Source: Clostridiales bacterium (lineage in GTDB: Bacteria > Bacillota > Clostridia > Oscillospirales > Oscillospiraceae). From it: a DNA stretch of 14,808 bases. Both the position numbers and the translations under genes were made by a program. The notes under the pieces are model-generated. The model saw nothing but the letters and a program-made list of their open reading frames with translations, made no database searches and was not told the DNA's origin. Position 1 is the first letter of the stretch. Each line of letters opens with the position of its first letter. Positions 7,938 to 14,772 of the stretch are shown here, piece after piece. The DNA lies in assembly GCA_019418525.1 (NCBI GenBank), contig DYBS01000028.1:1-14808 (forward strand), given 5' to 3'.

Positions 7938-10900
7938 ATGAAATATACCATGAAAAGCCGCCTGCTGTCCTGGATACTGATCCTGACGCTGGTGCTGTCC
8001 CTCGTCCCCGCCGCGCTGGCGGCGGAATCGGAGGAGCCGGAGGGGACACCGACCCTGACCGAGGTGACGCTGAGCCAGAAAACGCTGAATCTGACGGTGG
8101 GACAGACCGCTACGCTGACCGCCACCCTCCAGATGTCCGACGGCTCCACACGCGAGACCCTCCCCACCGGTTACACCGCCGTTTGGGAGGTGGCCAAGGA
8201 CCGGGGAGATGAGGTGCAGGTTACTGCCAGTACGGAAAACAGCCTCACGGCCACTGTGGAGGCCCTGGATCTGGCCGATACCAATGAGCCGGTCAAGGCG
8301 GTGTCAGTCACGGTCACCGTGACCAAGGATGGGGAGACCCAGGGCCGGCAGACCTTCTGCCAGGTGACGGTTTCCGCCGCAGAGCCGCCCGGAGTGACGG
8401 TCAGCCCCAAGGCCCTGGAGCTCTCACCCACGGAGACGGCAGCCAATCACACGGCACAGCTCACCGCTACCGTCAAGCCTGCCTCGGACACTCAGACCGT
8501 AAACTGGCAGACTGGGGACAAGAGCGTGGCCACCGTCAGCGACTCCGGCGTGGTCACCGCGGTGGCCGCCGGTGAGACAAGCATCACCGCCACCGCCAAC
8601 GGTTATCAGGATTCCTGTACCGTACAGGTCCAGGGTGTGGTATTGGATACCTCCGATCTGACGGAACCCCTCCGGGTGGGCGAGAATGCCACCCTGGAGG
8701 CGAAGATCTATGGAGATTCCCTCCAGAAGAAGAGTATTACCTGGAGCAGCAGCAAGCCCGATATTGTGAAAGTGGACCAGGGCTACCTCTACGCTCTGGA
8801 GGAAGGGGAAGCGGTCATCACCGCCCAGATCAGCGGCACCACCTATACAGCCAGCGTGACCGTAAAGGTGGAACAGGCCACCGCCGATGTGATCCGGGCC
8901 TCGGCCCAGACCGGGGACCCGCTGAATCTCTCCACCCTGGTGTCCGCCCTCCAGACCCAGAGCAGCTCAGTGCTGCGCAAGAGCCTGAGCTATGTCAGCG
9001 GCCTGTCAGTGGACACCAGCCAGGGCACCCTCTATTACCGCTATGCCTCAGACGGAGACACCGGCTCTGGCGTCGGTACCGGGGAGCGCTACTATGTCTC
9101 TCCTGGAAACGGCCAGATGGCCCTCTCCGACCTGACCTTTGTGCCCAAGGCCGACTTTGAGGGCACGGCGGTGATCCGCTACACCGGCTATGCCTCGGGC
9201 AGCGAGTTTTTCCAGGGTACCATCGAAGTGTCGGTGGAGCTGGAGCAGGACGTGACCTATTCCTCCTCCGCAGGCAAAGCGGTGCAGTTCAGCGCCGCCG
9301 ACTTTGCCCAGGTGTGCCGCAGCCGCACGGGGCGGGACCTGAGCTATGTTATCTTCACCCTGCCCGACAGCAGCCGGGGTACCCTTTATTACAATTACCT
9401 CTCCGCCCAGAATCCGGGCACTGCCGTGGCCGCCAATGGGCAGTACAAGTACACCGGCAGTCCCAACCTGGGGGATGTGTATTTCCTTCCCGCCGAGGGC
9501 ACCTCCGGCGAGGTGGTGTTCCCCTACACCGCCTGGGATGTGAACGGCACCTCCTACCGGGGCCGGGTGACCATCCAGGTTTCGGCGGCAGCTGCCTCGG
9601 GAGACCTCACATACTCCGTCACCCGCAACGGGCGAGTGACATTTGATGACACCGATTTCAACAACCTGTCCCGAAAGCTCACCGGCTACACTTTGGACCG
9701 GGTGCGTTTCACCCTGCCAGACTCCGCCCAGGGGACGCTGTACTATGGCTACACCTCTTCCGGCTCCTACACCGCCGTGGTGTCGGAGACACGGGACTAC
9801 TACCGCTCCTCTTACCCGTATCTGGACAACATCACCTTTGTTGCCGGGAAGGATTACACCGGCACAGTGTCCATCCCCTTTACGGCCTGGGATGTGCAGG
9901 GCAATCGTTTTTATGGCGAGGTCGGCATCTCAGTGTCGGCCCAGGGCAGCGGCACTATCCGCTATACGGTGCTCCAGGGGGGAAAGGTACAGCTGGACGA
10001 CGGAGATTTCAACGATCTGTCGGTGGAGCTGACAGGGAGCAGCCTGCGGTATGTGCGCTTCACGCTGCCCACATCCTCACAGGGTACCTTATATTATAAG
10101 TATACTTCCTCGGGGAGCTATGACAGCAAGGTATCCGAGAGCCGCAGCTATTACCGCAGCTCCTCGCCCTATCTGGACGACGTTACCTTCGTGCCCACCG
10201 CCTCCTTCACCGGCACGGTGTCTATCCCCTTTACCGGCTGGAATACCTCGGGGAACACCTTCACCGGTACGGTGGAGATCGCCGTGGACAGCACGCCAGA
10301 CCCGCTGGTCTACCGGGTGACCGGGGGAAACGCGGTAGCCTTTGACAGCGATGACTTTGACGACTACTGCCGGCTAGCCACCGGAGAGAGCCTGCGGTAT
10401 GTGCGCTTTACCCTGCCGTCCTCGACCCAGGGTGTCCTTTATTATAACTACAACACCGGGACCGGCAAATACGACAGCAAGGTGACCGAGAGCCGCAGCT
10501 ACTACCTCAACTCCTCCCCCTATCTGGACAAGGTGAGCTTCGTGCCCGGGAGCAGTTACGCCGGGACTTTTTCCCTGGCCTTTACAGGCTGGAGCACCGG
10601 CGGGCGGCAGTTCTCGGGCACAGTGACCATCACCGTGACCCAGGGGCAGGTGGGGAGCATTTCCTACTCCACCTCCTACCAGCCGGTGACCCTTCAGGCG
10701 GCGGATTTCATCCAGGCCTGTGCTCAGCGGGGACAGGGCTCTCTGACCTCGGTGCAGTTCACCGGAGCGGACACCCTCTACGGTGGGCACCTCTATGACC
10801 GCTACAGCGGTATTCACTCGGTCGGCAGCCAGGTGCGCACCGGTACGGTCTACTACGCCTCCGGTTCTCCGGGGATTTCCGAAGTCTCCTTTGTCCCCAT

Positions 10901-11552
10901 GGTCGGCTTCCAGGGGACGGTGGTACTGACCTACACCGGGACCGACTCCAAGGGCGGAACCTACCAGGGGACGGTGTCGATCCAGGTCACTCCTAACACG
11001 GTGTCCGGATACTTCTCCGACCTGAACGGCTACGGCTGGGCGGCGGCGCCGGTGGATTTCCTCTATAAGAATCAGGTGGTCAGCGGAACGGGGAATGGGC
11101 GCTATTCCCCGGGACAGCCCATCACTCGGGGAGAGTTCCTGGTGATGCTGGACCGGGCCTTTGCCTTCCCGGACGCGGGGGGAACATCCTTCTCCGACGT
11201 GCCGGACTCTGCCTACTACGCCCAGGCGGTCCGACGGGGCTACGCCCTTGGGGTAGTTTCGGGGTATCCTGATGGCACCTTCCGGCCCAATGAGGCCATC
11301 ACTCGGGAGGCGGCGGCCGCCATGCTCTACCGGGCCATGCAGGCCACAGGCTGGAGCCTGAGCAGTCCGGGCGAGAGCGCTCTGTACAGTTATTCCGACT
11401 GGCAAAGTGTGTCGGACTATGCCGTCGATTCGGTGGCGGTGCTGGTGCAGAATGGGCTTTTGTCGGGAGATGACCAGGGCAGGCTGCTGCCGGGACGGAC
11501 CATGACCCGCGCCGAGCTGGCCGTTCTGCTGGCCAGGACTCTGACTTTTTAA
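7938..11552 (+). CDS. Giant exported surface protein: BIG2-like modules, six 117-residue repeats, C-terminal SLH domains
   Basis: This is a 1204-residue surface protein. Residues 1-29 are a signal peptide (MKSRLLSWILILTLVLSLVP, then AALAA). Residues about 41-145, 153-233 and 234-313 are three bacterial Ig-like (BIG2) modules with the usual L-VG-T--L-A and ITWSSSKPDIVKVD patterns. Residues about 316-1022 are six tandem copies of a module of 116-118 residues. The core motifs are YVRFTLPxSxxGTLYYxY, then PYLDxVTFVP, then FTGTVSIPFTGW and a closing GTVxIxV strand; the pattern recalls cadherin-like Ig folds. Three SLH domains end the protein (about 1024-1076, 1084-1137 and 1146-1204; ITRGEF, ITREAA, MTRAEL). 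The start has AAGGAGG 7 nt upstream. It lies 84 nt after the other SLH gene, which carries its SLH domains at the opposite end. A strong terminator follows. A structural or adhesive role is inferred; no enzyme motif was seen. Confidence 0.87.
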   Translation: MKYTMKSRLLSWILILTLVLSLVPAALAAESEEPEGTPTLTEVTLSQKTLNLTVGQTATLTATLQMSDGSTRETLPTGYTAVWEVAKDRGDEVQVTASTENSLTATVEALDLADTNEPVKAVSVTVTVTKDGETQGRQTFCQVTVSAAEPPGVTVSPKALELSPTETAANHTAQLTATVKPASDTQTVNWQTGDKSVATVSDSGVVTAVAAGETSITATANGYQDSCTVQVQGVVLDTSDLTEPLRVGENATLEAKIYGDSLQKKSITWSSSKPDIVKVDQGYLYALEEGEAVITAQISGTTYTASVTVKVEQATADVIRASAQTGDPLNLSTLVSALQTQSSSVLRKSLSYVSGLSVDTSQGTLYYRYASDGDTGSGVGTGERYYVSPGNGQMALSDLTFVPKADFEGTAVIRYTGYASGSEFFQGTIEVSVELEQDVTYSSSAGKAVQFSAADFAQVCRSRTGRDLSYVIFTLPDSSRGTLYYNYLSAQNPGTAVAANGQYKYTGSPNLGDVYFLPAEGTSGEVVFPYTAWDVNGTSYRGRVTIQVSAAAASGDLTYSVTRNGRVTFDDTDFNNLSRKLTGYTLDRVRFTLPDSAQGTLYYGYTSSGSYTAVVSETRDYYRSSYPYLDNITFVAGKDYTGTVSIPFTAWDVQGNRFYGEVGISVSAQGSGTIRYTVLQGGKVQLDDGDFNDLSVELTGSSLRYVRFTLPTSSQGTLYYKYTSSGSYDSKVSESRSYYRSSSPYLDDVTFVPTASFTGTVSIPFTGWNTSGNTFTGTVEIAVDSTPDPLVYRVTGGNAVAFDSDDFDDYCRLATGESLRYVRFTLPSSTQGVLYYNYNTGTGKYDSKVTESRSYYLNSSPYLDKVSFVPGSSYAGTFSLAFTGWSTGGRQFSGTVTITVTQGQVGSISYSTSYQPVTLQAADFIQACAQRGQGSLTSVQFTGADTLYGGHLYDRYSGIHSVGSQVRTGTVYYASGSPGISEVSFVPMVGFQGTVVLTYTGTDSKGGTYQGTVSIQVTPNTVSGYFSDLNGYGWAAAPVDFLYKNQVVSGTGNGRYSPGQPITRGEFLVMLDRAFAFPDAGGTSFSDVPDSAYYAQAVRRGYALGVVSGYPDGTFRPNEAITREAAAAMLYRAMQATGWSLSSPGESALYSYSDWQSVSDYAVDSVAVLVQNGLLSGDDQGRLLPGRTMTRAELAVLLARTLTF
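8883..11000 (+). repeat. Six in-frame tandem repeats of about 350 bp encoding a 117-residue module
   Basis: Units begin near 8883, 9252, 9606, 9957, 10305 and 10659. The last five starts are spaced 354, 351, 348 and 354 bp. Units 3, 4 and 5 are the most alike, and units 1 and 6 are the most diverged. At DNA level the 20-mer AGCCTGCGGTATGTGCGCTT occurs at 10041-10060 and again at 10389-10408, exactly 348 bp apart. This points to fairly recent internal duplication in the middle, with older units at the edges. Confidence 0.85.
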
Positions 11553-11558
11553 GGAATC

Positions 11559-11594
11559 AAAACGACCGGAGTACCAAGGTACTCCGGTCGTTTT
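11559..11594 (+). terminator. Strong intrinsic terminator after the SLH gene
   Basis: AAAACGACCGGAGTACC (11559-11575) and GGTACTCCGGTCGTTTT (11578-11594) are perfect reverse complements of 17 bp, separated by 2 nt. T-rich sequence (TTTTGTGTATTTTATT) follows. The hairpin starts 6 nt after the stop codon and closes the upstream transcription unit, so the flagellar operon needs its own promoter. Confidence 0.93.
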
Positions 11595-11749
11595 GTGTAT
11601 TTTATTAAGGTTATTAGGGGTAGGAATGGAATATTATCGGAAACTGTTAAAAAATTTTGAACAAGAATCTCCGCAATAAAGTCAAATGTGCGTCGAATAT
11701 GGACAACAGTAGAGAAAATACAAACACTACCTAAAACACATCCAAAGAA

Positions 11750-11769
11750 TGGCGAAATGTGTTGTCGAA
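11750..11769 (+). promoter_or_regulatory. Pair of Spo0A-box-like sites
   Basis: TGGCGAA (11750-11756) and TGTCGAA (11763-11769) both match the Spo0A box TGNCGAA exactly, in the same orientation, with starts 13 bp apart. Two near matches with a single mismatch at the first base are CGTCGAA (11691-11697) and GGTCGAA (11838-11844). Spo0A is the master regulator of sporulation entry and is known to affect flagellar operons. The matches are seen; binding is inferred. The 13-bp offset differs a little from the 10-11 bp common in strong tandem sites. Confidence 0.5.
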
Positions 11770-11792
11770 TTTGTCATATTTCTTTTTCGTAC

Positions 11793-11821
11793 TTGAAAAT
11801 GTAACTGTGCTGAGTTGCAAT
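11793..11821 (+). promoter_or_regulatory. Candidate sigma-A promoter P1 for the flgB operon
   Basis: TTGAAA (11793-11798) matches the -35 in 5 of 6, and after exactly 17 nt TGCAAT (11816-11821) matches the -10 in 4 of 6. It lies just downstream of the paired Spo0A-box-like sites, which would then sit at about -60 to -80. Confidence 0.4.
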
Positions 11822-11845
11822 ATGTGCATTAGAAAACGGTCGAAA

Positions 11846-11876
11846 TTGCACCAAAGGTAGAATAACGTGTTACAAT
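11846..11876 (+). promoter_or_regulatory. Candidate extended -10 sigma-A promoter P2 for the flgB operon
   Basis: TGTTACAAT (11868-11876) is an extended -10 (TGnTATAAT, one mismatch in the hexamer). TTGCAC (11846-11851) could be its -35, but the 19-nt spacer is long; an extended -10 can tolerate this. Start of transcription would fall near 11883, about 64 nt before flgB. A perfect TAACGTGTTA palindrome (11863-11872) overlaps the -10 and could be an operator. Confidence 0.45.
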
Positions 11877-11878
11877 TA

Positions 11879-11896
11879 CGTAAAAGTGATTTTACG
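11879..11896 (+). promoter_or_regulatory. Palindrome near the start of the flgB leader
   Basis: CGTAAAA-GTGA-TTTTACG is a perfect 7-bp inverted repeat with a 4-nt loop. The right arm, extended to TTTTACGG (11890-11897), can alternatively pair over 8 bp with CCGTAAAA (11921-11928), which directly abuts the flgB ribosome site. It could be a DNA operator or part of an RNA switch. Confidence 0.45.
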
Positions 11897-11928
11897 GGAT
11901 CTGCACAAAGGGTGTGGAGGCCGTAAAA

Positions 11929-11936
11929 AGGGGGAG
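11929..11936 (+). promoter_or_regulatory. Ribosome binding site of flgB
   Basis: AGGGGGAG is 10 nt before the ATG at 11947 and decides that start over an in-frame GTG at 11914, which has only a weak AAAGGG before it. Confidence 0.6.
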
Positions 11937-11946
11937 CACAGAAAAA

Positions 11947-12330
11947 ATGGACTGTTTTGTGAGCAATAGTGCCCTGATGCTGCAGCGGTCGATGGACTAT
12001 CTGTGGACCAAACAGAGCTGTATATTGGATAATATAGCCAACGCGGAGACGCCGGGCTACAAAACGAAATATGCCACTTTTGAGGAATCACTGCAGAAAG
12101 CCATTCAGTCAGCCACGCACGCGGGCGGTACCAACCAGGATGTTCGTTCCGCCATTGAAGGGACCGCTGTCTCGGTACAGCAGGCCCAGGAGAGCACTCG
12201 CTTGGATGAGAATGGTGTGAACGTCACAGAGCAGATGGTAGAGCTGGCCCGAAACGGCTACCAGATGCAGTATGTGATGGACGCGATCAGCAGTGATTTT
12301 TCGCTGCTCCGAACTGCGATCAAAGGGTAA
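11947..12330 (+). CDS. flgB: Flagellar basal-body rod protein FlgB
   Basis: FlgB forms the proximal rod of the flagellar basal body and is exported by the flagellar type III system. The 127-residue product carries the rod-protein signature NIANAETPGYK at residues 29-39. The C-terminal coiled-coil helix VTEQMVELARNGYQMQYV is also typical of FlgB. Length is normal for the family (about 125-135). The start at 11947 is chosen because of the AGGGGGAG site. The N-terminal helix (ALMLQRSMDYLWTKQ) fits FlgB well from that ATG, and the 11 extra residues from the GTG at 11914 look unlike the family. It is the first gene of the operon after a regulatory region, 13 nt before flgC. Confidence 0.95.
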   Translation: MDCFVSNSALMLQRSMDYLWTKQSCILDNIANAETPGYKTKYATFEESLQKAIQSATHAGGTNQDVRSAIEGTAVSVQQAQESTRLDENGVNVTEQMVELARNGYQMQYVMDAISSDFSLLRTAIKG

Positions 12331-12343
12331 GGGGGCGTAACAT

Positions 12344-12790
12344 ATGGCTTTTTTGAGTTCGATGAATGTAGTGGGATCCGGTCTGACTGCCCAGCAGTTG
12401 CGTCTGGACGTGATCTCTGAGAATATCACCAACCAGAACACCACCCGCACGGAGGGAGGCGGCCCTTACCGCCGGAAGATGGTGGTCCTCCAGAGCGAGA
12501 GCGGCCAGACCCCCTTCCAGCAGGCGCTGGCCCGGGCTATGGGCGAGGAGACCAACCGGGGCGGCGGCGTACAGGTGACGGAGATCGTTGAGGACCCCTC
12601 CGATTTCAAGCTGGTCTATGACCCCACTAACCCCGACGCCAATGCTCAGGGCTATGTGGAGATGCCCAATGTGGATCTGGTGAAGGAGATTGCCGACGCC
12701 ATGTCGGCCTCCCAGGCCTATTCCGCCAATGTCACCGCGTTCAATGTGCTCAAGCAGGTGGCGTCCAAGGGACTGGAGATCGGGAAGTAA
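12344..12790 (+). CDS. flgC: Flagellar basal-body rod protein FlgC
   Basis: FlgC is the second proximal rod subunit, polymerising with FlgB and FlgF between MS ring and distal rod. The 148-residue protein starts with the rod helix MNVVGSGLTAQQLRLDVISE. It then has NITNQNTTR (residues 27-35) and GGGPYRRKMVVLQ, the FlgC version of the rod signature (usually NIANANTTR...GGPYRRK). The C-terminal helix VDLVKEIADAMSASQAYSAN, then FNVLKQVASKGLEIGK, is characteristic. NPDANAQGYVEMPNV is the expected turn before it. A GGGGG ribosome site stands 6 nt before the ATG. Length is normal, and nothing is missing. Confidence 0.96.
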   Translation: MAFLSSMNVVGSGLTAQQLRLDVISENITNQNTTRTEGGGPYRRKMVVLQSESGQTPFQQALARAMGEETNRGGGVQVTEIVEDPSDFKLVYDPTNPDANAQGYVEMPNVDLVKEIADAMSASQAYSANVTAFNVLKQVASKGLEIGK

Positions 12791-12824
12791 CCCGTCCAGG
12801 GCCCTGAGTCTGAACAGAATGTGA

Positions 12825-12832
12825 AGAGAGGA
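12825..12832 (+). promoter_or_regulatory. Ribosome binding site of fliE
   Basis: AGAGAGGA is 9 nt before the ATG at 12842. An in-frame GTG at 12821 would place this site inside the gene, so 12842 is the better start. Confidence 0.6.
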
Positions 12833-12841
12833 ATCGGTAAT

Positions 12842-13150
12842 ATGACAAGCCTTCAAAGCATAACACCTATTCAACCGTTGCGGGCTGCCGCTTCCCCGGC
12901 GGCATCCGAGGTCCAGACCGACGGCCAGCCCTCCATGTTTACGCAGATCTTCCAGTCTATGATTGACAATGTGAAGGAGACCGATGCGGCCAAGAATGAG
13001 GCATATTATGCCCTGACCACCGGACAGCTGGACAACCCGGCGGAGGCCACCATCGCAGCTACCCAGGCCAGCCTCGCCACCGAGCTGCTGGTCCAGATGC
13101 GGGACCGGGCGCTGGACGCATACAGCGAACTGATGCGCATCAGCCTGTAA
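12842..13150 (+). CDS. fliE: Flagellar hook-basal body complex protein FliE
   Basis: FliE is the adaptor joining the MS ring (FliF) to the rod (FlgB) and is among the first export substrates. The product is 102 residues, the usual size. After a variable N-terminus (residues 1-30), the helix MFTQIFQSMIDNVKETDAAKN leads to the family core ALTTGQLDNPAEATIAATQA. It ends in VQMRDRALDAYSELMRISL, which matches the conserved FliE C-terminus (vQvRnKvveAYqEImrM). It lies between flgC and fliF as in most Firmicutes, with a 51-nt gap before it and 31 nt after. FliE is weakly conserved at sequence level, but the C-terminus and position make the call secure. Confidence 0.95.
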   Translation: MTSLQSITPIQPLRAAASPAASEVQTDGQPSMFTQIFQSMIDNVKETDAAKNEAYYALTTGQLDNPAEATIAATQASLATELLVQMRDRALDAYSELMRISL

Positions 13151-13181
13151 ACGCTGAGAGACCTGGGGCGGGAGAGTTGTT

Positions 13182-14768
13182 ATGGGAGATAAAGTGAAAA
13201 AAGCTGTCTCCAATGTGGGGCAGCGGTGGAAATCCGCCTCCCGAAAGACGAAAGGAATTCTGGGAGGCGCTATACTGGCTGTGCTGGTGGTGCTGGCGGT
13301 AGTACTGGTGGTGGCGAGCAACCGCCCCTATGCCACGCTCTTCGCCGATCTGAGCCAGTCGGATCTGTCCGCCATCCTGACGTATCTGTCCGACAATGGC
13401 ATTACGCAGTATAAGGTGGAGGACGACACCATTCTGGTGCCGGAAGACCAGGAGGCCGCGCTGAAGGCCAAGGTGCTGCAGGCGGGCTATCCCTCCTCGG
13501 GCTATGGCTATGATACCTATTTTGACCACGTGGGCAGCCTGACCACCGAGTCGGAGCGCAACCAGCTGACCATCTATGCGTTGCAGGACCGCATGCAGGC
13601 GGTCATCCGCAACTTTGACGGCGTGAAGGACGCGGTCGTCTTTTTGACGCCCGGTGAGGATCATACCTATGTGCTGGACAGCAGCAATAAGGTGGATGCC
13701 AGCGCTACGGTGACGGTGACCATGGAGGACGGAAAGACCCTCACCGACAACCAGGTGAAGGCCATCCGCAATCTGGTCAGCAACGGCCTCGCTGGCCTGA
13801 ATGTGGAAAATATTTCGATCGAGGATACCCTTGGAAACCCCTACACCTCCTCCGACGACTTTACGGATGTGCAGGATGCCTCCGAGCTGAAGCTGAAGCT
13901 GGAGGAGCAGTGGAACAACAGCATCCGTACCCGGGTGATGCAGACTCTGCTTCCCATCTATGGCGAGGGCAACGTGCAGGTGAGCGTCAACACGGTGGTG
14001 GATGTGGACCGCACCTATACCGACTCCACCGACTACTCCCTGGAGGACTGGGCGCAGGGGAAGGACGACGGCATCATTGGGACCCAGGTCTGGGACGATG
14101 AGATCGTCCGGGACACGGATACCAACGATGACGGCGGTGTGGCAGGCACCTCTTCCAACGCCGATCTGAATACATATGTGACCGAGCAGGTGCAGCCAAA
14201 CGGCGACGAGAAGGTTATCTCCAGCTCCGGCCAGACCGACCGCCTGGTGGACACGGAAAAGCAGCAGGTGGAGCACGTGGCCGGATACATCAGCGACGTG
14301 ATGGTTTCAGTGACCATTAACCAGGACGCGGCGGAAGGTGTGAATGAGGACAGCTTGTATCCCCATGTGGCCCGTGCCGCCGGGATCTCCGAGGCCGACC
14401 AGCAGAGCAAGATTTCCATCCTGATCGCGCCCTTCTATCAGGAGGAGAGTTCCAACCTCCCCGTGCCGCAGCAGATGCCCCCCTGGGTGCTCTACGCGGC
14501 GATCGGCGGCGGCGTCCTGTTCCTGCTGCTCCTGCTGCTGATGCTTCTGTTCCACCGCAGACGTGTGAAAAAGCGCCAGGCGGCGGCCGCGCAGGAGAAC
14601 GGACCGCTCTTTATGAACACGCCGGCGGAGGCGCCGCAGCAGGCAGATATCATGGAGATGAAGACAGAGAAGAGCATGGAGCTGCGCCGGGATGTGCGGA
14701 AATTTGCCGAGGATAACCCGGAAATTGCGGCTCAGATGGTGAAGAATTGGCTGCGGGAGGGAGATTAA
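13182..14768 (+). CDS. fliF: Flagellar MS-ring protein FliF
   Basis: FliF builds the membrane-embedded MS ring that seeds flagellar assembly, houses the export gate and binds the rotor switch protein FliG. The 528-residue product is of normal length. A transmembrane helix lies at about 25-46. The conserved first ring domain follows (YATLFADLSQSDLSAILTYL...NGI, then ILVPEDQEAALKAKVLQAGYP). A YscJ-like domain follows (MQAVIRNFDGVKDAVVFLTP; LTDNQVKAIRNLVSNGLAGL). The acidic loop (DTDTNDDGGVAGTSSNAD) matches the usual GVPGTxSN loop. The second transmembrane helix is at about 435-458. The cytoplasmic FliG-binding tail covers about 488-528 (ELRRDVRKFAEDNPEIAAQM, then VKNWLREGD). The ribosome site GGGAGAG precedes the ATG. 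The next gene starts 4 nt after the stop, so the two are likely coupled. Confidence 0.97.
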   Translation: MGDKVKKAVSNVGQRWKSASRKTKGILGGAILAVLVVLAVVLVVASNRPYATLFADLSQSDLSAILTYLSDNGITQYKVEDDTILVPEDQEAALKAKVLQAGYPSSGYGYDTYFDHVGSLTTESERNQLTIYALQDRMQAVIRNFDGVKDAVVFLTPGEDHTYVLDSSNKVDASATVTVTMEDGKTLTDNQVKAIRNLVSNGLAGLNVENISIEDTLGNPYTSSDDFTDVQDASELKLKLEEQWNNSIRTRVMQTLLPIYGEGNVQVSVNTVVDVDRTYTDSTDYSLEDWAQGKDDGIIGTQVWDDEIVRDTDTNDDGGVAGTSSNADLNTYVTEQVQPNGDEKVISSSGQTDRLVDTEKQQVEHVAGYISDVMVSVTINQDAAEGVNEDSLYPHVARAAGISEADQQSKISILIAPFYQEESSNLPVPQQMPPWVLYAAIGGGVLFLLLLLLMLLFHRRRVKKRQAAAAQENGPLFMNTPAEAPQQADIMEMKTEKSMELRRDVRKFAEDNPEIAAQMVKNWLREGD

Positions 14769-14772
14769 CATC

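Larger units (their letters stand above)
11595..11946 (+). other. AT-rich regulatory region upstream of flgB
   Basis: About 350 bp carry no gene, and the sequence is strikingly AT-rich beside GC-rich neighbours. It holds Spo0A-box-like sites, two sigma-A-like promoter candidates, a TAACGTGTTA palindrome, an 18-bp hairpin-forming palindrome and the flgB ribosome site, each listed separately. Between 11595 and 11690 nothing else was recognised. No good sigma-28 promoter was found here. Confidence 0.7.

Noticed and set aside
10374..11405. Open frame of 343 codons on the minus strand over repeats and SLH domains of the second giant protein
   Set aside because: It is the antisense shadow of a well-supported gene; it has Pro/His/Arg/Gly-rich composition and no recognisable domain.
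11914..11946. Upstream GTG start for flgB
   Set aside because: Poor ribosome site, an N-terminal extension unlike FlgB, and it would put the strong AGGGGGAG site inside the gene.
11595..11946. A cyclic di-GMP riboswitch was looked for upstream of flgB because of the PilZ gene
   Set aside because: The conserved GEMM core sequences were not found; CTGCACAAAGGGTGTGGAGG is only a loose resemblance.
13140..14276. Open frame of 378 codons on the minus strand over fliF
   Set aside because: Antisense to a definite fliF; no domain in the translation.
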